Positions 17,887 to 27,900 are shown, numbered from the stretch's first letter. The stretch is 64,000 nt of DNA from JAQAZP01 sp965531145 (GCA_965531145.1 CBESOE010000005.1:26319-90318), one strand, 5' to 3'. Numbers and translations are program-made. The notes: generated from the letters alone by a model not told the origin.

Positions 17887-19167
17887 ATGGCTCACCGAAC
17901 TGCCAGATCGGCCTATACGCGGCTGTCCCAGCGGCTGAACCGCCATCCCCAGGGCGCCCCGCCAACGGAACTGCTCTTCCAAATTCTGAAGATTCTGGTC
18001 AGCGAACAGGAGGCCGACCTGGTCTCCCGGCTCCCCGTCCGCCCCTTCACCGCGACCAAGGCCAGCAAGTGCTGGAAACTGAGCCTGGCGGAGAGCCGCA
18101 AGGTGCTGGACGAGCTGGCCCGCCGGGCGATTCTGGTGGACTTCGAGCAGAACGGTGAGACCAGCTACGCCCTCCCGCCCCCCATGGCCGGGTTTTTCGA
18201 GTTCTCGTTGATGCGGGTGCGGGACGACATCGATCAGCAGGCGCTGAGCGAGCTGCTGCACCAGTATCTCAACGTGGAGGAGGACTTCATCCTCGATCTC
18301 TTCACCCGGGGGGAGACACAGATGGGCCGGACCTTTGTTCACGAACCTGCCCTGCCCGCGGACAACAGCCTGCACGTGCTCGACTACGAACGGGCCTCGA
18401 TGGTGATCAGCGAGGCCTCCTTCCGGGCGGTGAGCATGTGCTACTGCCGGCACAAGATGCAGCACCTGGGCCGGGCCTGCGACGCGCCGATGGATATCTG
18501 CATGACCTTCAATATGACGGCCGCCTCGCTGGCCCGGCACGGCAACGCCCGGGAAGTGGAGACCGCCGAGTGCCTCGACCTGCTGGCCGAAGCCCGGGAG
18601 AACAACCTGGTCCAGTTCGGGGAGAACGTGCGGCGGGAGGTGGGCTTTATCTGCAACTGCTGCGGCTGCTGCTGCGAGGCGATGACCGCTGCCCGGCGCT
18701 TCGCCATCCTGCAACCGGTGCACACCACCAATTTCCTGCCCGAACTCGGCGGGGGCAGCTGCGTGGGCTGCGGCAAGTGCGTCAATGTCTGTCCGGTGGA
18801 AGCCATGACCCTGGTCTCGGCCAACGATCCCCGCCGCCCGCGGCGCAAGACGGTCCGTATCGAAGAGAGCCAGTGCCTCGGTTGCGGTCTCTGCGTCCGT
18901 GCCTGCTCCCGGAGCAACATCAGCCTGAAACAGCGGCCGGAACGGGTGATCACACCGCTGGACGGCACCCACCGGGCCGTGGTGATGGCCATCGAGCGCG
19001 GTACCCTGCAGCACCTGATCTTCGACAACCAGGTTTTGCTGAGCCACCGGGCGCTGGCCGCGGTGCTGGGGGTGATCCTCAAGCTCCCCCCCCTGAAGCA
19101 GGCCATGGCCAGCCGCCAGCTCAAGTCACGCTACCTGGAACGATTGATAGACGGGAAGGGGCACTGA
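17887..19167 (+). CDS. Winged-helix-like/4Fe-4S ferredoxin-domain protein
   Basis: A 426-residue cytosolic protein. Residues about 20-100 look like a winged-helix segment (helical, with ESRKVLDELARRAILVDFE). The middle has the cysteine cluster S-M-C-Y-C-R-H-K-M-x-H-x-x-R-A-C-D-A-P-M-D-I-C and another, F-I-C-N-C-C-G-C-C-C-E. Two classical 4Fe-4S motifs follow: CVGCGKCVNVCPVEAM and CLGCGLCVRACSRSNI. The gene sits 31 bases after the kinase-like gene, and I see no Shine-Dalgarno sequence before its ATG, so translation may be coupled or leader-independent. It resembles ferredoxin-domain proteins of anaerobic and deltaproteobacterial genomes that accompany redox enzymes. The partner is unknown. Confidence 0.85.
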   Translation: MAHRTARSAYTRLSQRLNRHPQGAPPTELLFQILKILVSEQEADLVSRLPVRPFTATKASKCWKLSLAESRKVLDELARRAILVDFEQNGETSYALPPPMAGFFEFSLMRVRDDIDQQALSELLHQYLNVEEDFILDLFTRGETQMGRTFVHEPALPADNSLHVLDYERASMVISEASFRAVSMCYCRHKMQHLGRACDAPMDICMTFNMTAASLARHGNAREVETAECLDLLAEARENNLVQFGENVRREVGFICNCCGCCCEAMTAARRFAILQPVHTTNFLPELGGGSCVGCGKCVNVCPVEAMTLVSANDPRRPRRKTVRIEESQCLGCGLCVRACSRSNISLKQRPERVITPLDGTHRAVVMAIERGTLQHLIFDNQVLLSHRALAAVLGVILKLPPLKQAMASRQLKSRYLERLIDGKGH

Positions 19168-19187
19168 GGTTCGCCGTAGGTGCCGGC

Positions 19188-19832
19188 TCACCCCAGGGAG
19201 GTGAGGTGTTTCATGTAGCCGCCGGCAATCTTCTCCGGATCCGCCTGCAGCAGTTCAGCATATTCGGCCAGCAAACGCTTGAGGTTGAGCCAGGAGGGCA
19301 AGTCTTCGATGCGGTCCTCCTCCAGCGCCGGGATCAACCCGATGCCGATGGCGCTGCCGGCCTCGATCTCCTCCACCTGGAGGCCCATGGCGCGGCGAAG
19401 ATTTCCCAAGTCGCGACCGGTCACCACCTCGGCCCCTTCCAACTGCTTGAACAGCCGCCGGGCCTTGCCGTTGACCATGCCGCGTCGGACCTTCTGGTGG
19501 AGAGCAGTTTCCTCCGCGGAGGAGGAGCCATTGGCCGGGGCATCCGGAGCACCTTTCGCCAGTGCGGCATCCGTGCTTCCATGCCGGGAGACAACCCCGA
19601 TGGACCGGTCGTATGCCGCCCGGCGACCCGGGTCCGAGAGAGTTGCGAAAGCCTCGTCGATGCGGTTCAGAACCGCCGCCCGTTCACCGGGGGTGAAGAA
19701 GGCGTAGCTGGCCAGAGAACTCTCGTCATAGAGCAGACGGACCGTCCGGTGGGCCCGCTGAATCTCATGGACTGATGCGTCGGTTGTGACGTCCAAAACT
19801 TCGTAGTGCGACTGATCGGAAATCGGTTTCAT
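19188..19832 (-). CDS. Degenerate J-domain fused to RodZ-type helix-turn-helix domain
   Basis: A 214-residue protein started at the ATG at 19832, preceded by GGAGGAG. Residues about 8-75 follow a DnaJ J-domain pattern (H-Y-E-V-L-D-V-T-T-D-A-S, I-x-R-A-H-R, then L-N-R-I-D-E-A-F-A-T-L-S-D-P-G-R-R-A-A-Y-D), but the HPD tripeptide needed to stimulate Hsp70 is absent; the loop reads L-L-Y-D-E-S-S. A linker rich in Ala/Ser/Asn follows. Residues about 130-214 match the HTH_25/RodZ-type pattern (L-G-N-L-R-R-A-M-G-L-Q-V-E-E-I ... A-L-E-E-D-R-I-E-D-L-P). The gene overlaps the upstream MinD-like gene by about 68 bases, implying tight coupling. It probably acts as a protein-interaction or regulatory factor with that ATPase. 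Confidence 0.75.
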   Translation of the reverse strand: MKPISDQSHYEVLDVTTDASVHEIQRAHRTVRLLYDESSLASYAFFTPGERAAVLNRIDEAFATLSDPGRRAAYDRSIGVVSRHGSTDAALAKGAPDAPANGSSSAEETALHQKVRRGMVNGKARRLFKQLEGAEVVTGRDLGNLRRAMGLQVEEIEAGSAIGIGLIPALEEDRIEDLPSWLNLKRLLAEYAELLQADPEKIAGGYMKHLTSLG

Positions 19833-20745
19833 GAGCTCCTCCGGACCGGCTCCCATTCCCGTTGGCCGAGAGCTTTCCGGCAATATTCTTCAGATCCACC
19901 GCGGTCATCGCCTGCGGGTACTGCTCGATAAAGAGCCGCCGGGCGAGGATCGACTCCCGCGCCCGCTGGTCGTAATTGATGTTTCCCAGAAAGCTGAAAC
20001 TGGAATAGAGGTGGCTGTTACAGACCTTGGCAATGCGGTAGCCCAACGTGGGGTCCACCCGCTGGTGGACCTGGTTGAGGATCAGGTGGAAGTTCAGACC
20101 GGACAGGGATTGCATGAGGAAGGGCCTTTTCTCCGGGTCGTGGCGCAGCACCGTTTCGATGAGGTCGGATGGCGAGGACTGCCCCTCGCGCACCTGCTCC
20201 GCGGCCTCCCGGGCGATGGCGGTGAACGCGTGGGTCTTGATCAGCTGTTTCAGTTTCCGCAGATAGGCCGACTTGACGAAGCGAAACGCATTTTCGATTG
20301 AGGTGGGTTCCGGGGTACAGAGAAAGATGCCATCGTCGGCGGCGAGGAAGAAGTCGAGGGTATTGAAACTGGTCCCGGCGCCGAGATCGAGGAGAACAAC
20401 ATCGTGGGGCAGGTGCCGCACCGCATCGATGATCTTCAGTTTCTGGGCGTAGGGCAGGTTGGCGATCTCGAAGGACCCGTCACAGGAGGCGATCAGAGAT
20501 AGATTGGGTATCCGGGTGGGGGTCACCGCCTGTTCCAGACGATCCACCGAGCGGCTGAGATAGTCGCCCAGGCCCACGTCCACCTGCTCCAGACCGAAGA
20601 AAGTGTGCAGGTTGGGACCACCGAGGTCGAGGTCCACCACGGCCACCTGCTCCCCCCGACCGGCCAGCAGGGAACCGAGGTTGGCCGTGACAAAGCTCTT
20701 GCCAATGCCCCCCTTTCCTCCGCCCACGGGAATGATCCTGGCCAC
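19765..20745 (-). CDS. MinD/ParA-type P-loop ATPase
   Basis: A 326-residue ATPase of the MinD/ParA/FleN class. The likely start is the GTG at 20745, which follows AGGAG and puts the deviant Walker A motif PVGGGKGGIGKS right at the N-terminus; the longer form to 20778 has no ribosome site. Further motifs: VVDLDLGGPNLH (Walker A'), VVLLDLGAGTSFNTLDFFLA (Walker B), and a C-terminal F-L-G-N-I-N-Y-D segment as in FlhG/FleN-type proteins. No flagellar gene is nearby, so a flagellar role is not supported; positioning of some polar or surface structure is possible. It is followed, with overlap, by the J-domain/HTH gene. Confidence 0.85.
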   Translation of the reverse strand: MARIIPVGGGKGGIGKSFVTANLGSLLAGRGEQVAVVDLDLGGPNLHTFFGLEQVDVGLGDYLSRSVDRLEQAVTPTRIPNLSLIASCDGSFEIANLPYAQKLKIIDAVRHLPHDVVLLDLGAGTSFNTLDFFLAADDGIFLCTPEPTSIENAFRFVKSAYLRKLKQLIKTHAFTAIAREAAEQVREGQSSPSDLIETVLRHDPEKRPFLMQSLSGLNFHLILNQVHQRVDPTLGYRIAKVCNSHLYSSFSFLGNINYDQRARESILARRLFIEQYPQAMTAVDLKNIAGKLSANGNGSRSGGAHETDFRSVALRSFGRHNRRISP

Positions 20746-20915
20746 GTTCCCTCTCCTCTTCACCTGTCCGGCGGGCACACCCCACCTTGAACCACTGCCC
20801 CGACGCAGGTCAATGCGAATCCGTCCACAGGCAAATTGCTACTATTCTGAATAACTTGGCTTGATAATAAAGGAAACCCTCGGCACAATCAAACTCGTAT
20901 CTGAAAATCGGCCGG

Positions 20916-20944
20916 TTGCCTTTCCCCAGGCCAGGTGCTAGAGT
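20916..20944 (+). promoter_or_regulatory. Candidate promoter of the M1-like gene
   Basis: TTGCCT (20916-20921), a 17-base spacer and TAGAGT (20939-20944), 75 bases before the ATG at 21019, within the 273-bp divergent gap shared with the MinD-like gene. Confidence 0.35.
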
Positions 20945-21018
20945 TTCATCCATATCGGACATGTATCTTTTTCTTTTTAGCTTCACTCTGAACATCAACT
21001 GGTACAAGGAGAAACGGC

Positions 21019-23601
21019 ATGGGACACGCCATCCGCTCTGCCCGAAATTCGGCTTCACACCGGTCGCTCATCAACACGGCTGAAACCATAACCGCACTGG
21101 CCATTCTGGTGCTTCTGACCGCCATACCGGCCCAGGCCGGTCCCGCTGCAACGGCGGCCGCGGACTATGCCGGCCTGCTGGAGTGGCAGTTCAGTGAGAC
21201 CACATCATCTCTGCCCGCCGGTGGGGTATCGTTCACCCGTGACACGGCCGAATGGACGCTGGAATCGGGCACCTTCCGTCAAATGCGGCCCACTTCGGAC
21301 GGGGCGGTGACCGGCCTGATTTTCGAGGGTAAGGGCCGGTTCAAGATGACCATCCCCGACAAACACGAGACCAGCCAGCTCTACCGCTATCCCGACTTCG
21401 AGAACACCAATACCATCGAACTGACCTTCTCAAAAATGGTAATCCGCACGTGTGAGGGCCTGGTGGCCGAACTGGCCGGTGACCCGCCGGCAGGCGGGTT
21501 TTCCTCCAACACGCTGGCCAAACAGCGGCACGAACGCTGGCTCCGCTACGCCCGCCTCGACGTGGACAGCCGGGTGATCACCGGCCTGCTCACCCCGGGG
21601 GACGAATACCTGCTGGTGGACATGGAGGCCGACGGCCCGGGCTGGGTGATGTACGAGTTCGACGCCCTGCTCTACGAGGAAGTCAGTTTCTGTCGGCTGC
21701 GGGACACCAATGACCACCAGGAAGTCCTGGTGAGCCTCGACCGTGCGGAGGACCGAAAGGCCGACGGCACTCCGGGCACCGCGAGACGCCACCGGATAGA
21801 CGTGGCCCACGCCAACCTCGTGGTCAGCCTTGACGAGCATGGTGGCCGGACGGGCCAGGAGATTGCGCAGGGGTTGAGCACGGGTCGAGTGGCCCCCTGG
21901 ACCTGGTTCAATTCGGAGATCCGCTTCAAACCGCTCACCGATGGTGCAAGTGCTGTCACCTTCTACCTTCATACTTTTGCCAATGTGCTCAGGGTGACCG
22001 ACAGCGGGGGGAATGCTCTGCCCTTCATGCGTGACTATATCGGTGACCGGTTCAAGATGGTGCACTACAATGCCCACGACGGCAATCTGGTTGTGCTCTT
22101 TGATGAACCACTGGAAAAGGACAAGGAATATTCCGTGTCCGTGCTCTATGTCAGACAGACACTGAACCAGTTCAGCGGGCAAGCCTGGTACCCGCTCCCC
22201 TACGAGCGGGTCCACGACCATCACACGGCCACGGTCACCGTCCTGCATCCCAAAAAACTTGATCCGTTCGGCCAGGGGACCAAGAGCGGCCCCGAGGAGC
22301 GGGCAAAAGATGACCCGAAACCGGCCGGAAGCGACGGACTGAAGCTGAACGGCAAGTACATGGTGACCACCTTTACCCTGGATGAGCCGACCCTGGCCAC
22401 CGCATTCACCTACGGCTGCAGTTTCAAGGAGGAGGTCGTGGAGGTAGCAGGGCTGCCGCCGATCCTCGCCTTCGGCAAGTCGGACGGGGCCACCATCGGC
22501 AGCGTGCAGAAAAACAACGCCGCTGACGTGGCCAACAGCCTGAACTTCTACCAGCAGTTTCTCGACTGCAAACTGGACACCGACCTGCTGCGTGTTTCCC
22601 GCGCCGCCGGTCTGGATGCCTCCCACCAGAACTTCCTCATCTTCGGCACTTACACCTATACCTACGAGAGCCCTGGCCTCTCCTCGCTGCTCCGCGGAAC
22701 GGAAACGGCCTACCAGCTCTGGGGCCACGCAGTGAACTGGCGGGGCTACCGCGACCAGTGGCTGGCCGTGGCGCTGCCCGAATACATGGCCATGCTCTTC
22801 CTCGAGGCCACCCAGCCGGAAGAGGACTACTTCAACGAGATTCTTGAGGTCTACGGCAACGAGCAGATCAGCTCCCAGGCTTCGGCCATGAGCCGCTTCG
22901 CCACCGGCCTCAACGCCCCCACCAGTGTCAGCACGACGCTCTTCTTCAGCTCCGAGATCAACGGCGGGTTCCGCCAGTACGAGTATTCGCTCCTGCCGAA
23001 CTACCTCGACTATTCCCGCTGGGGGACGCAGACCCTGGAAAAATTCGGGCCGATCAGCGTCGGTTTCCGTTCCAGTTCGGCCGAAGTCCCGCTGGCTCAC
23101 ACGGTGTTCAACCACCGCCGTGGGGTGCTGGTGCTGCACATGCTCCGCGCCCTGCTGAAGAACAGCCCGGCGGGCAAGGACCGCGACCTGTTCCGGGAGA
23201 CCCTCAGCACCTTCTACAAGGAGTCGGTGGGCAAGGAGGTGAGCGCCGAGGATTTCATCAACACCCTGGAAAGGGTGACCCAGGCCGATTGGGACTGGTT
23301 CTTTGACCAGTGGGTCTACGGCACGGGCCTGCCCACGCTGACCTGGAGTTCGAAAGCGGACGGCAAGGACGCCAACGGCCGTTACCCGCTCCATGTGACC
23401 ATCACCATGTCCAACGTGCCGCCGGACTTCAAGGTCTTTGTCCCGCTGAAGCTGGACTTTGGCGGCGATCGGCATAGTGAAATTCTTCTGCCGGTCACCC
23501 AGGCCACTGTGACCCATGACATCCCCTTGCCGGCAAAGCCGCAATCGGTGGAGCTCAACCCGCGGATGTCCTGTCTGGCCAAGATGGTACATGGGAAATA
23601 G
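21019..23601 (+). CDS. Secreted M1-aminopeptidase-like protein with inactive zinc site
   Basis: An 860-residue exported protein; the signal peptide covers about residues 18-40 (ending I-P-A-Q-A-G), and the ATG follows AAGGAG. The N-terminal half is beta-rich, as in M1 gluzincins. The catalytic region aligns clearly with the family block H-E-x-x-H-Q-x-W-G-H-x-V-x-W-x-x-Y-R-D-Q-W-L...E-Y, but reads T561-E-T-A-Y565-Q-L-W-G-H...YRDQWLAVALPE588. Both zinc histidines are therefore replaced (Thr, Tyr), while the third ligand Glu588 remains. C-terminal features (F-R-E-T-L-S-T-F-Y-K, D-W-F-F-D-Q-W-V-Y-G-T-G-L-P) are typical of the M1 helical domain. It should be folded but not a zinc peptidase: probably a binding or regulatory pseudo-enzyme. 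Confidence 0.85.
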   Translation: MGHAIRSARNSASHRSLINTAETITALAILVLLTAIPAQAGPAATAAADYAGLLEWQFSETTSSLPAGGVSFTRDTAEWTLESGTFRQMRPTSDGAVTGLIFEGKGRFKMTIPDKHETSQLYRYPDFENTNTIELTFSKMVIRTCEGLVAELAGDPPAGGFSSNTLAKQRHERWLRYARLDVDSRVITGLLTPGDEYLLVDMEADGPGWVMYEFDALLYEEVSFCRLRDTNDHQEVLVSLDRAEDRKADGTPGTARRHRIDVAHANLVVSLDEHGGRTGQEIAQGLSTGRVAPWTWFNSEIRFKPLTDGASAVTFYLHTFANVLRVTDSGGNALPFMRDYIGDRFKMVHYNAHDGNLVVLFDEPLEKDKEYSVSVLYVRQTLNQFSGQAWYPLPYERVHDHHTATVTVLHPKKLDPFGQGTKSGPEERAKDDPKPAGSDGLKLNGKYMVTTFTLDEPTLATAFTYGCSFKEEVVEVAGLPPILAFGKSDGATIGSVQKNNAADVANSLNFYQQFLDCKLDTDLLRVSRAAGLDASHQNFLIFGTYTYTYESPGLSSLLRGTETAYQLWGHAVNWRGYRDQWLAVALPEYMAMLFLEATQPEEDYFNEILEVYGNEQISSQASAMSRFATGLNAPTSVSTTLFFSSEINGGFRQYEYSLLPNYLDYSRWGTQTLEKFGPISVGFRSSSAEVPLAHTVFNHRRGVLVLHMLRALLKNSPAGKDRDLFRETLSTFYKESVGKEVSAEDFINTLERVTQADWDWFFDQWVYGTGLPTLTWSSKADGKDANGRYPLHVTITMSNVPPDFKVFVPLKLDFGGDRHSEILLPVTQATVTHDIPLPAKPQSVELNPRMSCLAKMVHGK

Positions 23602-23624
23602 CGGGGTGCAGATAGCCGCTCCCA

Positions 23625-23658
23625 CGTGAGACGGCCCGGCCCTTCAGGCCGTCTCACG
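23625..23658 (+). terminator. Long perfect hairpin downstream of the M1-like gene
   Basis: Perfect 12-bp stem CGTGAGACGGCC (23625-23636) / GGCCGTCTCACG (23647-23658) with a 10-base loop, 23 bases after the stop. No T-tract follows; instead a near-consensus promoter starts 2 bases later. Confidence 0.55.
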
Positions 23659-23659
23659 G

Positions 23660-23688
23660 TTGACAGTGGTCGGTGGGGCACCTATATT
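23660..23688 (+). promoter_or_regulatory. Near-consensus sigma-70 promoter of the DUF362 gene
   Basis: TTGACA (23660-23665), a 17-base spacer and TATATT (23683-23688), 68 bases before the ATG at 23757. This is the best promoter match I found in the window. Confidence 0.7.
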
Positions 23689-23756
23689 GTTTTACAGATA
23701 GCCATAATTGTGTCAGATGTGCGCCTTGCCGCTTAACGTTGAAGGAGAAGTTTGCC

Positions 23757-24878
23757 ATGTCCAAAGATCGTGACGGAAAAGCGTCGGGCGTGAACCGCCG
23801 TACCTTTATCAAAACCGGTGCCGCGGCGGCCGCCGGCATCGCCGCATCTCAGGGCAAGGCAAAGGCGGACGACCGGGGCGGTTTCGGCCCCCGCTTTTCC
23901 CGGGTTGTCCGGGTCTACGACCCCCAGGTGACCGACTGGGATTACAGCTCGAACTACTACTGGGATTACATCGACCAGGACCGGCTGGACCACATGGTGG
24001 ACGAGGGGATCAAGAAACTGGCCCACGTTTTCCCGGGGTACAACCACCTCCAGCGTGCCTGGATGCGGATCATGCACCCCTACCAGACCGGCGACAAGAT
24101 CGCGGTCAAGATCAACCTCAACAACTATGCCGGGATGTCCAACGAGATGGATGCCATCGGGCCGCCCATCGCCTCACTCTGCCGCGGCCTGGTGGACGTG
24201 CTCGGCGTGCCGGCCGGCGACATCTACATTTACGACTGCTCCCGGCCCATTTCCCAGGCCCGGGTGCGGACCTACGTCCCCTACGCGGTCAACTGGGTGG
24301 AATCGGGTGACACCCTGGCCCAGGCCGATTACGACGCACCGATCAGCTTCCGCGGCATCGGCACCCAGTATATCCCCACGGTGTTGAGCCAGGCCCAGCA
24401 CCTGATCAACCTGCCGCTGTTCAAGGACCACATGTTCTGCCTCTCCACCATGGCCTTCAAGAACCACCTGGGCACCACCAAGCCCGGCCCGTCGAGCCTG
24501 CACTCGCCGATCCACACCAACCTCTCGGATCTGGCGGCCACCCCGCACATCAAGGACAAGACCCGCCTGTTCTTTGGCGATGCGCTGTTCGGCCTGTACA
24601 ACGGCGGCCCTTACGGCGAGCCGATGCAGTGGGCCACCTTCCCCGGCGGGCCCACCCCGAACAGCCTCTTCCTCTCCAAGGACCCGGTGGCCCACGAGTC
24701 GGTGATGATCGACTACCTGATCGCCGAGCAGGAATATCACGGAATCAGCGTCATCTCCCACGAGTTTCTGCATGACGCCGCCCAGCATCACGGACTGGGC
24801 ATTCACGAGCACCGCGGACCGGGTGGCAAGTACCACCGGATCCGCTATGCCCAGGTGAACGCCGGCGAGACCTTCTAG
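23757..24878 (+). CDS. Tat-exported DUF362 domain protein
   Basis: A 373-residue protein. I choose the ATG at 23757, with AAGGAGA at proper spacing, over the longer frame from 23673, which would run through the 5' leader. The N-terminus carries a twin-arginine signal (N-R-R-T-F-I-K-T-G followed by an Ala-rich stretch). The remainder resembles DUF362: K-I-A-V-K-I-N-L-N-N-Y, L-C-R-G-L-V-D-V-L-G-V-P, I-N-L-P-L-F-K-D-H, then K-N-H-L-G and D-P-V-A-H-E-S-V-M-I-D. DUF362 proteins often occur with Fe-S domains; none is present here. Tat export suggests folding or cofactor binding before export. Single gene with its own promoter and terminator. The function is unknown. Confidence 0.87.
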   Translation: MSKDRDGKASGVNRRTFIKTGAAAAAGIAASQGKAKADDRGGFGPRFSRVVRVYDPQVTDWDYSSNYYWDYIDQDRLDHMVDEGIKKLAHVFPGYNHLQRAWMRIMHPYQTGDKIAVKINLNNYAGMSNEMDAIGPPIASLCRGLVDVLGVPAGDIYIYDCSRPISQARVRTYVPYAVNWVESGDTLAQADYDAPISFRGIGTQYIPTVLSQAQHLINLPLFKDHMFCLSTMAFKNHLGTTKPGPSSLHSPIHTNLSDLAATPHIKDKTRLFFGDALFGLYNGGPYGEPMQWATFPGGPTPNSLFLSKDPVAHESVMIDYLIAEQEYHGISVISHEFLHDAAQHHGLGIHEHRGPGGKYHRIRYAQVNAGETF

Positions 24879-24900
24879 GGAACGGCCACGCAAACAGACC

Positions 24901-24931
24901 ATGCCCGGCGCCCGGCGCGTCGGGCATTTTT
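24901..24931 (+). terminator. Rho-independent terminator after the DUF362 gene
   Basis: An 11-bp stem (24901-24911 with 24917-24927, one G-T wobble) with a 5-base loop, followed by TTTTATTT. It shows that an upstream ATG at 24901 cannot be the start of the next gene. Confidence 0.88.
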
Positions 24932-24969
24932 ATTTGCGCTACAATTGCTCAGACACCTGTGCCGGCAAG

Positions 24970-27900
24970 ATGAATCGCGGAAGGAACCAGCCATTGACCA
25001 GCCATGTCACTTCACCGGACCGGCACCCCGCGGCGATTGCCGCCCTGGTCACCCTGGCCCTGCTCCTCTACGCCGCTGGTCCGGTTCCCGCCGGAAACCT
25101 CTTCGATGCCGCCGCCGCCTTTGGCGCCGGGTACCGGCCGGTCTACCTGCTGGACGGCGACCTGAACCTCGACGGTGTCACCGACATCGTGGTGAACAAC
25201 TACTACGGCAACAGTGTCTGCGTGCTCCCGGGCCGCGGAGACGGTATGTTCGAACCGGCGATCTTCACCGGGGTGGGCGGCAACTGTTTCGGCAGCGCCA
25301 TCGGCGACCTGGACGAGGACGGCATTCCCGACATGGTGGCCAACCACGACGACTACTGGGGGATCACCGTCCTGCTGGGGAACGGGGACGGTTCATTTAC
25401 CAGGGGCGAGGTCTACGAACCCCAGGGAGTCAACCCGGCCAACATGGTCATCGGCGACCTCGACGGGGACGGGCATCTCGACCTGGCGGTGGCCAATATC
25501 TTCAGCGACGACATCTCGCTCTACCGCGGGCCAGGTGACGGCACCCTGGAGTTCCAGGGCAATGTGGCCGTTGGTGACTTTCCCATCGGGATCCTGCTCG
25601 CCGACATCGACGGTGACGACGTCCCCGACCTGCTCACGGCAAACATGCACGACAACACGGTTTCGGTGCTGCGGGGCATTGGGGACGGTTCCTTTGCCCC
25701 GCAGGTGGTGTATGACGCCGGCGTCTACCCTTACTCACTGGCTCTGGGCGACCTGAATGGAGACGGCCTTCCGGACCTGGCGGCAGGCCACGACCAGGGT
25801 GACACCGTGACCCTGCTGGACGGCAACGGCGACGGCACCTTTGACAACCCCCGTGAGGTTCCCGCCGGGGCCTACCCCAATGATGTGGCGCTGGGAGACC
25901 TGGACGGGGACGGAGTTCTGGACCTGGCCACCACCAGCCGGTCCGACACTTCGGGGACCGGACGGGGAGTCACCGTTCTCCTCGGCGCGGGAGACGGATC
26001 GTTCTCCTCCCCATTGCCCCCGGCCACCGCCGGCCAGGCGGAATTTGTCCGGCTGGCCGACCTGGACGGTGACGGCCTGCTGGATGCCTTTGTGCTCAAC
26101 GACCTGCAGCGCCGGGTGTGTGTCCTCATCGGACGGGGGGACGGGACCTTCCGCAGTGCCACGGACCACCTTGCCGGTGCCGAACCACTGGACACCGCAC
26201 TGGGAGATCTCGACGGTGACGGGTGGATCGACCTCGCGGTTGCCGATCGTGCGGCCGGGGAGGTGAGCATCCTTTCCGGCAGGGGTGACGGGAGTTTCGA
26301 TCTGCCGGCGGCGGTGACGGCCGGCCCTGCCCCCGACCTGGTGCGACTGGCCGATCTCGACCGGGACGGTGACCTCGACCTGCTGCTGCGCACCGGCGCC
26401 GTCCCGGGTCTGACCACCCTGGCCAACGACGGGGACGGCGGCTTTGGTGAACGGGTCGATCATGATTTCGGCTTCCACCCCGCCACCGTAACCGTGGGAG
26501 ACCTGGACCGTGACGGGTATCCCGATCTCGTGCTTGCCGATGAGGGGTCAGCCACCGTGGCCGTGGCACTGAACGACCGGGAGGGTTCCTTTGCCGAACC
26601 CCGGGTCTACCCTGGCTCAGGCGAACCGTCAGCCTGCGTTCTGGCCGACCTGGACGTTGACGGTGATCCGGACATCGCCCTGGATGACCGGGCTGGCATG
26701 GTTCATATCCTGTTCAATGACGGTGGCGGCAGCTACATCCCGGGTACGGCGGCCACGGCGCCCCTGGCCCGGGGACTGGCCGCGGGAAACCTGGACGGCG
26801 ATCCCTGGCCCGACCTGGCGGTGGGCCGCAACCAGTCCGACGTGATCAACATCCTGCTCAACAACGGGGACGGCACCTTCCGCACCGCGGGCGAGCTGGA
26901 GGCCGCCGGCGCCATGACCGGCATCCAGGCCCGCGACCTGGACGGCGACGGTTTCACCGACCTGCTGGCCGCCTCAGCCGGCTCCGAAGAGTTGACGGTC
27001 CTGAGGGGGAGGGGGGATGGAACCTTTGACGAAGCCGTGCACATCCCGCTGAACGACGCTCCGTCCGGGATGAGCGTGGGTGACCTGAACGGGGACCATG
27101 CCCCGGACACGGTGCTGGCCATGGCCGGTGACGGCACGGTGACGGTTTTGTTGAACCGCACGCCGCTCACCGCCCTGATCGCCGCCGGTCCCGGCCCGGG
27201 CGCCGCCAACCCGCCGCTGATCCGTCTCTTCAGCCCGGGCGATCCGCAGCCCCTGGTGGAGATCACCCCGTACGCCGCCATGGGCTTCGGGGCCACGGCG
27301 GCCCTCGGTGACTTCGACACCGACGGAGTGCCGGAACTGGTCACCGGACCGGGACCGGGTCCACAGTACGGGGCCCATGTCCGCGGGTTTCGTCTGGACG
27401 GCACCCCCATCCCGGGAATCTCCTTCCTGGCCTACGGAACCCGCAAGTGGGGCGTCAACGTGGCCTGCGGCGACATCGACGGTGACGGCCGATGCGAAAT
27501 CCTCACCGGCGCCGGGCCGGGAGCGGTCTTCGGCCCCCACGTGCGCGGCTGGAACTGGGACGGCTCGGGCACGGCCGCCGCCATGCCCGGCGTTTCGTTC
27601 TTCGCCTACGGGACACCGAAATGGGGGGTTAACGTGGCCTGCGGCGACCTGGATGGTGATACCTTCGACGAAATCCTCACCGGTGCCGGACCCGGTTCTG
27701 TGTATGGACCGCACGTCCGCGGGTGGAACGTGGACGGCGCCGGGCCGGCCATCCCCATGGCGAACCTCTCCTTCATGGCCTACGGGACCCACAAGTGGGG
27801 GGTCAATGTGGCCTGCGGCGACATCGACGGTGATGGTATCGACGAAATGGTCAGCGGGGCGGGCCCTGGAGCGGTCTTTGCTTCGCACGTCCGCGGCTGG

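Noticed and set aside
19765..20745. Flagellar number regulator FleN/FlhG
   Set aside because: Similar to the family by motif, but no flagellar gene is in the window and the partner is a J-domain/HTH fusion, so only the MinD/ParA class is claimed.
21430..23625. Minus-strand 731-codon frame antisense to the M1-like gene
   Set aside because: Low-complexity shadow; the plus strand has a signal peptide, RBS and M1 family motifs.
24901..24969. ATG at 24901 as start of the large FG-GAP protein
   Set aside because: It lies in the stem of the DUF362 terminator; the ATG at 24970 is the first usable start before the signal peptide.
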